This document shows positions 34,701-41,525 of a stretch of DNA of 64,000 bases, in pieces; position 1 is the first letter of the stretch, and every line of letters begins with the position of its first letter. The notes beneath the pieces were generated by a model. The model did not search any database. It saw nothing but the letters and a program-made list of their open reading frames with translations, and had not been told where the DNA came from. The DNA comes from Cheiracanthium punctorium (lineage: Eukaryota; Arthropoda; Arachnida; Araneae; Cheiracanthiidae): the NCBI GenBank assembly GCA_038373885.1, contig JAWZYV010013538.1:1-64000 (forward strand), in the 5' to 3' direction. Both the position numbers and the translations under genes were made by a program.

Positions 34701-34845
34701 ATATATATTCTAACTTTTATGTTTTATGAATTTGCAGATTGAAGAAGCATTAGTTAAAAAGAAGAAAGAAGAGTTATTGCGAATGTATGCATCATCAGAC
34801 ATATTGAAAGAAGATGCAGAAACTAAATCTTTAATAGGAAAATAA
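13734..34845 (+). CDS. ISY1: Pre-mRNA-splicing factor ISY1 homologue (nine coding exons)
   Basis: ISY1 belongs to the Prp19/NTC-associated proteins of the catalytically active spliceosome in the nucleus. It helps stabilise the first-step conformation, and the human protein is also in the XAB2 complex. The exons are 13734-13736, 13836-13858, 16640-16806, 18681-18793, 21923-21984, 23731-23786, 28878-29098, 31587-31679 and 34738-34845. Together they give 846 bases, 281 residues plus stop; human ISY1 is 285. All introns are GT-AG and all joins keep frame. The family signatures are near-invariant: the N-terminus MARNAEKAM, the RRPFLA block (residues ~33-38), KVAQIQNAGLGEFRIRELND (~57-76), GHWEVRI (~86-92), PKMLDHEGKEVPGNKGYKYFG (~106-126), a proline-rich turn and R-T-RAE (~142-151), and IAHVPVP (~235-241). 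Residues ~195-231 are acidic and poorly conserved, as in other animals. The start is fixed by the conserved MARN. The gene appears intact. Introns make up 96% of its length and host many transposons. Confidence 0.95.
13836..13858 (+). CDS. ISY1: ISY1 coding exon 2 (residues 2-9)
   Basis: This 23-base micro-exon encodes ARNAEKA plus two bases of the following Met. Its acceptor is TTTTTTTTCAG and its donor GTAAGT (13859-13864). The split ATG is completed by the first base of exon 3. Confidence 0.9.
14400..15060. repeat. Diverged ~235-bp tandem repeat in ISY1 intron 2
   Basis: The stretches at about 14590-14830 and 14830-15060 align in order. They share a GACAATA...ATATTTAAAC...ATGAAATATCT-like head, then TTTCCCAAA and CCCACTAA-type blocks. 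A partial unit lies further left. The phrase AAAAGGTTTACCTTTCAGAC followed by TCTTGATG appears at about 14137 and 14862. No protein function is recognised. Confidence 0.4.
15708..16453. mobile_element. Probable non-autonomous DNA transposon in ISY1 intron 2
   Basis: The left end is ACCATATTTACCCGCATATA then AGTCGA. The complement of the right end is TATGGTATTTACCCACGTAT. Both are followed by GTCGACC or TTCGACT-type sequence next to a G/C tract. The ends are thus inverted over about 20 bases. I did not find a clear target duplication and cannot name the superfamily. Confidence 0.5.
16640..16806 (+). CDS. ISY1: ISY1 coding exon 3 (residues 9-65)
   Basis: It encodes the conserved N-terminal helices: TTLARFRAAQL, ERRPFLA, AEKWRKQIIGEI and KKVAQIQN. 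The acceptor is TTATTTTAG and the donor GTTTGT (16807-16812), a weaker donor than those of exons 1, 2, 5 and 6. Confidence 0.93.
17142..17611. mobile_element. mariner-type MITE in ISY1 intron 3 (470 bp)
   Basis: The ends are GGTGTACTGGAAAGTAATGT and, on the complement of the right end, GGTCTACTGGAAATTTCTGT. TA flanks both (17140-17141 and 17612-17613). A second copy of the family lies in opposite orientation at 58481-58991. It shares the AAGCTGTGCCTGAA, GGTCACCCT, CCTCCTTGGAGGA and ACAGCAAGAATTTTATGGAT regions. Confidence 0.65.
18048..18076. repeat. (AAAT)n microsatellite
   Basis: About seven AATA/AAAT units lie in ISY1 intron 3. Confidence 0.7.
18681..18793 (+). CDS. ISY1: ISY1 coding exon 4 (residues 65-102)
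   Basis: It encodes GLGEFRIRELNDEINKLLRE and GHWEVRIVELGGPDYS, both strongly conserved. The acceptor is TTTCTTAG and the donor GTGTGT. The join to exon 5 falls between codons. Confidence 0.93.
19542..19630. mobile_element. Possible very short pogo-type MITE in ISY1 intron 4
   Basis: CAGTGAACTCTCCGTAATCT at the left resembles pogo termini. GGATTATGGAGGGT at the right is its imperfect inverse. The right terminus lacks the CAGTG end, so this is tentative. Confidence 0.3.
19707..20007. mobile_element. TTAA-type (piggyBac-like) MITE in ISY1 intron 4 (301 bp)
   Basis: It is flanked by TTAA at 19703-19706 and 20008-20011. The ends are CCCTCTCGCTGTGCAT and, on the complement of the right end, CCCTCTTGCTGCGCAT (14 of 16). 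A TTAA target with CCC-starting ends is the piggyBac hallmark. It has no coding capacity. Confidence 0.65.
21479..21744. mobile_element. TTAA-type (piggyBac-like) MITE in ISY1 intron 4, second copy type (266 bp)
   Basis: The left flank is TTAA (21475-21478) and the right flank CTAA, one base changed. The ends are CCCTCCAAGCGGC and, on the complement of the right end, CCCTCTAAGCGTC (11 of 13). The ends resemble those of the element at 19707 only in CCCTC. Confidence 0.5.
21923..21984 (+). CDS. ISY1: ISY1 coding exon 5 (residues 103-123)
   Basis: It encodes KLGPKMLDHEGKEVPGNKGY plus two bases of Lys123. The acceptor is TTCTAATAG and the donor GTAAGT (21985-21990). Confidence 0.93.
23731..23786 (+). 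CDS. ISY1: ISY1 coding exon 6 (residues 123-142)
   Basis: It encodes YFGSSKDLPGVKELFEQE after completing Lys123. The acceptor is TTATTCTAG and the donor GTAAGT. Confidence 0.92.
24202..24786. mobile_element. pogo/Tigger-type MITE in ISY1 intron 6 (585 bp)
   Basis: The left end is CAATCAAACCTGTCTATCTT followed by GA. The complement of the right end is CAGTCAAACCTATCTATCTT followed by GA (20 of 22). TA flanks both sides (24200-24201 and 24787-24788). No transposase is recognised. Confidence 0.7.
25440..25620 (-). pseudogene. LINE reverse-transcriptase ORF, C-terminal fragment
   Basis: On the minus strand the sequence reads approximately GMDNPIPSDLPRPTRVANFT then VKTGHDDLMKHLHKFGLAEF. This matches in form the TGHD-containing region after the RNase H domain of arthropod Jockey/RTE-type LINE polyproteins, where a zinc knuckle normally follows. 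Here the frame stops just after LAEFGG, so the knuckle is lost. The short remnant lies in ISY1 intron 6. The family call is from memory of the TGHD motif. Confidence 0.5.
25921..26365. mobile_element. pogo/Tigger-type MITE in ISY1 intron 6, second (445 bp)
   Basis: The ends are CAGTATGGAACCTGTTATC and, on the complement of the right end, CAGAATGGAACCTCTTATC. TA lies on both sides (25919-25920 and 26366-26367). The GGAACCTNTTATCCGGA-type termini are typical of Tigger relatives. An internal TTCTGGATAACTGGTT phrase occurs near both ends. Confidence 0.65.
26641..26820. repeat. 91-bp tandem duplication in ISY1 intron 6
   Basis: AAAAATACATG, GCATATTCTA, AGCTTACGAAATA, and AGATTAAAGCTGTTGTGAAC blocks repeat in the same order starting at 26641 and 26732, with a few substitutions. 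Confidence 0.7.
26941..27619. mobile_element. Possible diverged Tigger-type element in ISY1 intron 6
   Basis: The left end AATAAAACCTCTAAATAGC and the complement of the right end CTAAAACCACCCTTAACGGA both resemble pogo-group termini. They match each other poorly, and the flanks are TG and TA. No transposase frame is recognisable. Confidence 0.3.
28878..29098 (+). CDS. ISY1: ISY1 coding exon 7 (residues 142-215)
   Basis: This is the longest exon. It opens with five prolines and RRTRAEMMKHIDADYYGYRD, then DDGTLIPLEKIKSEQLAKEA, and ends in a variable acidic linker. The acceptor is an A-rich AATAG and the donor is GTTAGT (29099-29104). Without splicing the frame would close nine codons into the intron. 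Confidence 0.92.
29848..31019. mobile_element. Foldback transposon in ISY1 intron 7 with ~270-bp arms
   Basis: The arms 29848-30118 and 30737-31019 are close reverse complements, both starting GTAAGTGGACCTTCTTATGA from the outside. The centre (30290-30736) holds a transposase remnant on the minus strand. The beginning of that coding region is also inside both arms: GLQTLLHQN, then N or D, then LKIAD. The structure therefore looks like an internal inverted duplication of the 3' half of a coding transposon. No target duplication was identified. Confidence 0.65.
30290..30790 (-). pseudogene. DDE_Tnp_4-type (ISL2EU/Harbinger-related) transposase, C-terminal remnant
   Basis: On the minus strand, from about 30790 downwards, the translation reads DPHGLQTLLHQNDLKIADC, a stop, then FRVVEMYITKKGCQLLMPAI. 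It continues through ATTEANESSRKVTKVGWVVE, AVYCTILQKLWLLDNVLDNK and LLPN-like sequence. I recognise the family pattern D-x-GFRD ... LMPA ... VTKxRWVVEAV ... DNKLLPN, in which the WVVE glutamate is the last DDE residue. The catalytic Asp of DRGFRD is preserved as the D of IADC, but an in-frame TGA follows. The N-terminal two thirds and any THAP domain are absent. It cannot be active. Confidence 0.55.
31061..31147. repeat. 44-bp tandem duplication in ISY1 intron 7
   Basis: ATAGCAAAAAACCACTTAAA, AATTAGTATTCAG and CCTATATCC repeat with a 44-base period at 31061 and 31105. There is a single base difference. Confidence 0.75.
31587..31679 (+). CDS. ISY1: ISY1 coding exon 8 (residues 216-246)
   Basis: It encodes an Asp/Glu/Ser-rich stretch followed by RFIAHVPVPTQQQ, the conserved C-terminal motif. 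The acceptor is TTTTTAG and the donor GTAAAT. Phase 0 at both ends. Confidence 0.92.
33957..34434. mobile_element. Possible hAT-type element in ISY1 intron 8
   Basis: The left end CAGAGGTCTCCAACTT and the complement of the right end CAGGCGTCCACAACCTG are similar in form to hAT termini. The flanking octamers do not match (GTGTTGAG versus ATGTACCG), so insertion evidence is weak. Confidence 0.35.
34738..34845 (+). CDS. ISY1: ISY1 coding exon 9 (residues 247-281, stop TAA)
   Basis: It encodes IEEALVKKKKEELLRMYASS and the family's short C-terminus ending LIGK. The acceptor is TTTGCAG. The stop is at 34843-34845. Confidence 0.93.
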   Translation: MEEALVKKKKEELLRMYASSDILKEDAETKSLIGK

Positions 34846-34889
34846 TGAAGAGTATTTTTTTAATCTACTGTGTAAATTGTTGTATATAA

Positions 34890-34977
34890 ATTAAAATATT
34901 TTTTAACATATAGTGTGTTTTTTCTTTTTTTTACACAAGAAATAGTCCTTTTAAGTTCAGCATTGAGAGTTAATAAA
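34890..34977 (+). terminator. Candidate ISY1 polyadenylation signals
   Basis: ATTAAA at 34890-34895 lies 45 bases after the stop and is followed about 20 bases later by a GTGTGTTTTTTC tract, a typical downstream element. A canonical AATAAA is at 34972-34977, before a long poly(A) tract. Either could be used. Confidence 0.5.
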
Positions 34978-35008
34978 GTCAAGAAATCCAAAATTAGTGT
35001 GTCGAGGG

Positions 35009-35038
<30 letters not shown>
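35009..35038. repeat. Poly(A) tract downstream of ISY1
   Basis: An uninterrupted run of about 30 adenines lies 165 bases after the ISY1 stop. Confidence 0.8.
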
Positions 35039-35039
<1 letters not shown>

Positions 35040-35144
35040 ACCAATTTTAAACAGCTAGTTTTTAGCATAAGTGGTTTGGTTTAACATTAATGGACATTGT
35101 ATTTTTCAGCATATTTTTAAGAAGTACGGATATATATATGCATA

Positions 35145-35867
35145 CAGATTATCCCTAAAAAGTGGTAATGGGTTTTAATTTTTTATCTATTACAGATAAG
35201 TGGGCAGTGTGCATAAGTTCAAAAGTTGCTGCATAAGTTTCAAAAGTTCAAAATAAGGTCGAAAATAATACTCCATTAAGAGAAAATTCCTCTTGTTAAT
35301 TTTCAAAATGTTAACTTCTAAAATTTCTAAATGACCCCATTAAAAAAAAAATCGAATTAGTAAAATGTGCCCCATTCACTGAAGAGGTGACAAAATGTGA
35401 AAACTATTCCTTTAAAAGTGTCAGAGATATAGAGATAAAAGGGCACTTTTCAATGGCTACGAAGGGGAAAAAATAATGTAGAATGATTGCATTTCAGTAG
35501 TCGTACGGAAATTATGAAAGAAAATCTTTTTTTTCCACTCTCGGAATAAACATTTTACATGCAAAATCATGTATAGTCCCCGATCATCTTTGTTTAAAGA
35601 TATCTCTGTGACTTCATATGATGAAAGGCTCAAATTTGGTACACCATGCCTTTAGTCTATGGGACACATTTTACTAATCTGGAATGTTTTTGTTCAGGGG
35701 TCGTATAAAAATTTAAAAAGTGTGACTTTTTGAAAATTAATGAGAGGATTTTTTCTTAACGGAGTCTTATTTCCGAACTTATTTTGAACATTTTTTCAAC
35801 TTACGTTGCCACTTATCTCTAATAGATAAAAAATCAAAGCTTGTTACCACCTTTTTGGGACACCCCC
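35145..35867. mobile_element. Foldback element, GGGTGTCCC family (723 bp)
   Basis: The two halves are reverse complements over about 350 bases each. The outer parts share AAAAAGKTGGTAA and TTTTTTATCTATTA then AGATAAGTGG. The inner parts share TTCAAAATAAG, TTAATTTTCAAAA and ATTAGTAAAATGTG. TA flanks both ends (35143-35144 and 35868-35869). A single-arm relative is at 52696, and an interrupted foldback relative at about 57000-58200. No coding capacity is seen. Confidence 0.6.
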
Positions 35868-35869
35868 TA

Positions 35870-38510
35870 TATGATTGGATTGCACTTAAAAATTTTTACT
35901 AAAATCTACTTTTATCAAAACTTTCTTTTTAAACTACACCTTTTATTAATTTTTTAAATTCTAAAGCTACAGAAAATTTCTCAGTTACTTTTGTTTCTAA
36001 AAATGTGTGCAGTTCCTAAACACTGCTAGATAAAAAATATTATTGAACTGTATATGCAGGCAAAATTAGTTTTTTTCTGCAGTCTGATCATAATTTACCT
36101 TGACTGACAGCCTGTGTCATATAATGTTCTTTCAGAGCTTTATACAGCAAAAAAAAAAAAAAAAAAAAAACTATATTAAATCTTTCTTTGAAAGATTAAA
36201 ATGGCCTTTAGCATACACCCACAGTTTAAAAAAAACTTCCAGTCACATTGAAAAAAATAAGAAAATACATATTCTGTACATAATATATTTTAGATGTGCT
36301 CATCTTGATTCCTAATTTAAAATAAAGCAAATCTTCGTAAAATATCTATCTGAGGGATCTACGACAATCCAATTCCCAGCAGTGAGGTAATCTTTCTCTA
36401 CTTTACAATTCTCAAACCTCAAATTGAATCTGGTAGAAAAATGCTCTCAAAAAGATGGTTTCAAATCAAAACTAGCTCAATCCAAGCTTCTCAGTTGAAC
36501 TATTATTAGCAGGTGTGCCATCAGTGCTAGGAACATGGTGCTCAAGTGCATCTGAATGCACTTTCATGTGAGAAATGTTTTTTTTTTTTATGTGCATTTT
36601 TCCAGCTTTCTAATTTTTCTTTATTGGATTTATATTTGTTTGAATCACACTCATTTGCTTAATGTTCCATGAAGTACCATACTTTTATCCATGTTCAAAA
36701 AAAAAAAAAAATGTTCCTATAGCTTGTGCTTCTTTTCAAAGCTTCTTTCCATTGAAAAGAATAAGATCTAAGACAAACAATAAGATTTAAAAAACAAAAA
36801 AAAACACTTTTAGTGTTATGGAAAGAGAATTGTGCTAGATCTCTCAGATTGCAACAAAAACCGGCTCAGTCCAAAATTCAGTTTTGAATTTCAGAGAAGC
36901 CAATGGTTTTTTTTAAAATTAAGATTTAACCTAAAATACTCAAAGGCCTCTCATCTTTACAATATTGAATTAAAATCCCTAAAATAGCATGCTTCACAGG
37001 GAAACATTTTTTGTGTTTCCTGAAAAATTCTTAAGCATGGATTGATCCCGTTTTGAAACTAAACCCCTCCATTCTGAAAGTTTTACTGTTGAAAACATTC
37101 AGGCTGAGGAGAAAAAAAAATGAAAGGTAACCCACCAATGAAAGTAAAATGTTTCTGAACATAATAAATAGTACACTGAATTCATTAGTTTTGCCTCCTC
37201 AACATAAACATCTTTTTAATAGCTTTTTAAACAAGGTTTGTAAATGATTGCAATTCGCCAGGTAAGTCAACAGTGCTGAATTCGATGGGAAAAGAGCTTA
37301 AAGGACCCATTTTACAAGAAATCTGGAACAATTTATGTAGTGGTGTGAGTGCACAGAAGCTTCTGCAAAAAGTAAACCACATATTGACATTGAAAAACAA
37401 AAGTGACAGGTGATGTTTCTGTGTCACTTTAGTGAATAATTTAGTGTTTTTAACTAAATGTTGACAAAAGTTGTAAAATCTTAGGAGCCAGCAAAATTTT
37501 TTAGGAACCCCATATATATATTGGATTACATCAATAATTTTAAAAAAAGCTAGTCGCCAAGGGATACTTTTAGTCGACTGAGTGCCCAAGTTTTTTCAAA
37601 TCCTGCTTTTTTACCCAAAATGGACAACTTGATAGGAATTTGAGGCCTCATACTTTAAAATTGTGTAACTCAATTTTATGCAAACTAATCTATTATTGTG
37701 AAAATCAATATAGGAGATTTCTCATGGGGCCAAACATGCTCTTTAGGCACTACAATACATTCCGCAACAATCACTCAGCATAGTAATCAAGCAAGATCCA
37801 CTCTACACTAATTAAGCAGTGGAAGAAAACAGCTGATTGCAAATTGGCCAATATCACTCTGCAACACAGCACTACACCAAGCTGATCTTGCTGTTGAAAT
37901 TTCCATTCTGACCGCATCCCACAGTCAGAGTTCCAGATCAGGCAATCCACTGCTGCTATTTTTCTAATTTCAATCTAATGTTTATTCCCATCATGTTTCT
38001 TGTTGACTTGTAATCCAAAGTTAGCCAAGATTAAACTTGTCTAAAACTTGCTGGCTTGTATGTTTCTTACCTCAAGCAACATCCTCAAACTAAACTACTA
38101 AGAGACGAGCAGATCCTCAAATATTTTTCTCTCCTTACTTTCAAAAGACACTTTAATAAGACTTCCAAAAATTATTTGATTATGCTTTTATGTAGAAAAG
38201 CTCTATACCCAAAATCAGAATGCTTCACACGAAAATTGAGTCATTTAAACTGGTCTTAGTTTGGCAATATCACTGGATTTAGTGAGATCATCAAATTCTA
38301 AGTATTAACCCATGAGAATTTAATGATCAGTAGCTTGCAAAGTAATGCACTGATTTACACACTCAACTAAATATAAATTTTATTCAAGTGTACATCATTA
38401 ATTTTAGCCTTAAGGTGGTAGACATAATTAGTGTTTTTGTATTTATGCACCAAAATCGCATGATTCTTTTGAAATACATCGTTTACTTTATCGATTGAAC
38501 GATGCGGATA
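35870..38510. other. Intergenic sequence downstream of ISY1, nothing recognised
   Basis: AT-rich with poly(A) tracts near 36150 and 36700. A 120-codon minus-strand frame (37227-37589) has no motif I can name and no splice context that would support it. No inverted-repeat-bounded element was found. Confidence 0.3.
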
Positions 38511-38682
38511 TGTATACTGTTATGAATTGGTGAGGTGACCTGCTCTTCAGGGATTAAATTTAGGGTAAAATTCTTATTCTACACGTCGAATATTTAAAAT
38601 TTTTATTTTGTTGCATATAGATGGGTTACCTAGAACGCGAGATTGGAAGTTTTGAACTTCCCCATTGTTTAACATAGTGTTT

Positions 38683-38765
38683 GGCGATTTGTCGTCAAAT
38701 ATTGGCGATATCGCTTAGCTGGCTTCAATTTCGGGAACTCGTTTTTCGGCGACATTTGGCGCGAT
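38683..38765. repeat. Dispersed repeat fragment shared with ISY1 intron 4
   Basis: About 80 bases (TTTGGCGATTTGTCGTCAAA, then GGCGATATCGC, GCTGGCTTCAATTT) match 21245-21330 at roughly 75-80%. A shorter related piece occurs near 5325-5355. The family is unknown. Confidence 0.4.
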
Positions 38766-38879
38766 TTTATTAATGTAGTTTGTAATGATTAGCATTAGTA
38801 TTATGATTAGCATAAGCATCATACACGACCACGACCAATAGGAAATGTCATCGAATTAAAATGTTGTCGAGTTTAATAG

Positions 38880-39440
38880 AACGTTCGCAAAACAGGTGCG
38901 AAAAGTATAAAAGGGCAGATTGCCGCAGATTCGAGAAAAGTTGTCAGCTGTCGATAGAGAAATGTTAGTTCTGTAGAGAAGCTGTGCTTCGTTGTATTGC
39001 GGAATTATAAGAGTTGCTTTCTCACTGGTTTTGAGAAGCCTTTTTAAAAACTTTTCGTTGTTGTATGCTGAGGAGAAGCAGAGAGTTTTCCTCGAAGATT
39101 TTCACTAAATTTTAGCCTGTGGAAGAATTTTACTGTATGCGAAATACAGTATCTGAGAAGGCTTATGTGATCAGCTGACTGTTCAATCAAGTTAGTGCTT
39201 GGTAATTCCTGTGAATTGTGTACTGTAGATTGTTCGCCGAATTTCTAGAACCCTTAACCTGCGGTACGTCCTGTCAGCTAAATTATTTACTAGAGCTTTC
39301 CATATAAACTAGACTTTAAGCTGCGAACCCGAAAGGCTAGCCGAGTTTTCTGCATCAATACGACGCAAACACACACACTGACAGATTTTCTGCTGTATAG
39401 AACGGAAATACATGCTCTTCCCACGGGATTGTCTCAACAA
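38880..39440 (+). promoter_or_regulatory. TATA-box region, possible LTR or orphan promoter
   Basis: TATAAAAGGG (about 38907) sits in a less AT-rich block followed by ~450 bases without a long frame. This resembles a 5' untranslated leader or an LTR U3-R-U5. A TGTTATG at 38518 could be an LTR start, but no matching 3' end, target duplication or second LTR was found. The Tc1-like element is inserted at its right side. Confidence 0.3.
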
Positions 39441-39458
39441 CTAATAGAAATGCAAATA

Positions 39459-40867
39459 CACTGCTGGCCACCCAAATTGCAACACCAAGAAAAACAAGAG
39501 ATATCACAACAAAATTTATTGTGTAGATAACATGTTGACCAAGTAACAAATGATTAAATTTACAGCATTCTATGAAGCGTAGTTCCTGCCAAAATCAGTA
39601 CCCAGAGTAGCCGCCGTTGTTGGAGATCACAGCTGCCACACGCCTCGGCATTGATTCAAAGAGACTTTGAATGTGTTCTTGGGGTACAGCAGACCAAGCA
39701 GCTTCCACACGTTGCCAAAGTTGATCTGGTGTGACAGCTGGGGATGAACTCTGGGTCAGTCGTTGAGCAACCATGGACCACATGTTTTCTATCGGCGAAA
39801 GATCCGGAGAGCGCGCCGGCCAGGGAAGCAATTCAATCTGGTGATTGACGAAGAACCCTTGGACAATGCGTGCCACGTGTGGCCGTGCATTATCCTGCTG
39901 AAATATGGCTGTTGGCAAGCCCTGAAGGTAAGAAAGGACAACTGGCTCCAACACCTCGGAGATGTAGCGCTGGCTGGTTAAAGTACCGGCAATGCGTACT
40001 AGAGGAGTGCGAGAGAGATATCCGATACCGCCCCATACCATAATACCCGGTGCAGGACCAGTGTGACGGTGCATAATGCAGCTGTTCAGCATCCTCTCTC
40101 CACGGTGTCTCCAGACTCGAATCCGACCGTCGTGGTGTTGCATACAGAAGCGTGACTCGTCAGTAAAGAGAATTTCATTCCATTCTGTCGTCCACATCCT
40201 TCTTTCATCGCACCATTGGCGGCGGAGACGTCTGTGGTTCCGCGTCAGAGGTAGACAAAGCAACGGACGTCTTGCGGACAGACCATTCTGCTGTAAACGA
40301 CGTCGAATGGTACGCGCAGACACTGGATGATGCGTTACAGACTGAATCTGCTGTGATATGGTTCGTGATGTGACTGAGCGGTCCGTCACTGCCATGCGTA
40401 CAATCTGCCTGTCATCACGTGACGTGGTGCACTGAGGTCGATGCGGTCGATCACGTCTGTCCGTCGTACCCTCCTGCACCCAACGATCACATATCCGCAT
40501 CACAGTTGTTTGGTTTCGTCCAATACGACGACCGATTTCCCTGAAAGATAACCCACAATCTCGGTATGCCACTATCCTTCCTCTGTCAAACTCGGATACT
40601 TGATCAAAAGATGATCGTTGTTTCCTACGAGGCATAATTTATCGTTTTTTTGAAAAAAAAGCAAGAAAAACACAATTGCTGTACTTGAAACCGTCCAAAT
40701 CTCCAAGCCTTAAATAGCGCTTTGAGGTGGCGCCACAGGCGCGCTTGATGTGCGTCTGCGCTGAAATTCTAATCATTTGCATATCTCACCTCAGATAATG
40801 CATGTTGTAAATTTCATATTATTTGCATGCTTCCTTCAGGGTGTTGCATTTACGATGGCCAGCAGTG
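39459..40867 (-). mobile_element. Tc1-like transposon, full length (1409 bp)
   Basis: The inverted ends start CACTGCTGGCCA at both sides, continue with a diverged triplet block and then TGCAACACC. TA target duplications are at 39457-39458 and 40868-40869. It contains a single intact transposase frame on the minus strand. Length and architecture match complete Tc1-family elements, and the absence of any frame damage suggests recent insertion. Confidence 0.9.
39595..40635 (-). CDS. Tc1-family transposase, DD34E, intact
   Basis: A DDE transposase that cuts and pastes its own Tc1-like element into TA sites. The uninterrupted frame is 346 residues, the usual length for the family. Residues ~10-50 form the first helix-turn-helix (GLSFREIGRRIGRNQTTVMR), followed by a GRPR-like RPHRPQ hinge at 63-68 and a second helix-turn-helix at ~75-115. 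The catalytic triad is visible: Asp159 in LFTDESRF, Asp248 in QQDNARPH and Glu283 in SPIENMW. There are exactly 34 residues between the last two, the DD34E spacing of Tc1 proper rather than mariner DD34D. A Gly-rich VWGGIGY block is at ~200-206. The ATG at 40635 is the first in frame and lies about 230 bases inside the right terminal repeat. It is less AT-rich than its surroundings, as expected of a recently arrived coding element. All key residues are present, so it may be functional. Confidence 0.93.
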   Translation of the reverse strand: MPRRKQRSSFDQVSEFDRGRIVAYRDCGLSFREIGRRIGRNQTTVMRICDRWVQEGTTDRRDRPHRPQCTTSRDDRQIVRMAVTDRSVTSRTISQQIQSVTHHPVSARTIRRRLQQNGLSARRPLLCLPLTRNHRRLRRQWCDERRMWTTEWNEILFTDESRFCMQHHDGRIRVWRHRGERMLNSCIMHRHTGPAPGIMVWGGIGYLSRTPLVRIAGTLTSQRYISEVLEPVVLSYLQGLPTAIFQQDNARPHVARIVQGFFVNHQIELLPWPARSPDLSPIENMWSMVAQRLTQSSSPAVTPDQLWQRVEAAWSAVPQEHIQSLFESMPRRVAAVISNNGGYSGY

Positions 40868-40869
40868 TA

Positions 40870-41517
40870 TATATTTTTAACTGCTGTATTTGTCTTAGCA
40901 AAATTTAAAACAAATTGGTTGGTTTAACGCTATCGTAAACATTTGTTTTCCGATTAGTTAAAATTGCCAAGAAATCTGTGGGAAAGAAAATTCCAATTTT
41001 TAAAGCGGGCAAGATTTTTTGTCTGCTCAAAATGTAAAATCAAATTGTTATTACTGAGTCAAAAACGCTTTAAAAGCTGAAAGTTTCGAAAAATCATTAA
41101 AAATTGGGTAAAATAAGTATAAAATGCAATAATAATCATATTTTTGCAATTTAATAAAACTTACAATGAAACACATTCTGCGGGTTATTTTTTGCTAACT
41201 TGAATCTCAATAAGGTTCGGAAAGATCTTGATCACGATGTAATTTTTTTGCCGATCTTTTTAGCATTTAGTTATTGATGTAGAACAATGTAAAAATGACG
41301 TGAATCACTTTTACAGCATAAAAAAAAATTTGCTCGGAGTATGATCCGTGAAATCCTCTGTCTAGTAATTCCTGAATCCATGATTCAAGAAAGAATTGAA
41401 ACGATGATTATACTGAAAAGAATATCAAAATTTTGTTCTTGTAAAAAGGTTCAATCTAAGGAAGGGGACTTCTCCCATTCTTATCAGTTCAGAACATTGG
41501 CGAAAATTAGCATGTGA
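40870..41517. other. Intergenic AT-rich sequence, nothing recognised
   Basis: It continues the block interrupted by the Tc1-like element. No frame or repeat boundary is recognised. Confidence 0.3.
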
Positions 41518-41525
41518 CATTGGGG

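Noticed and set aside
38518..40920. Complete LTR retrotransposon around the TATA block
   Set aside because: There is no second LTR, primer-binding site, polypurine tract or gag-pol coding. The only coding sequence there is the inserted Tc1-like transposase.
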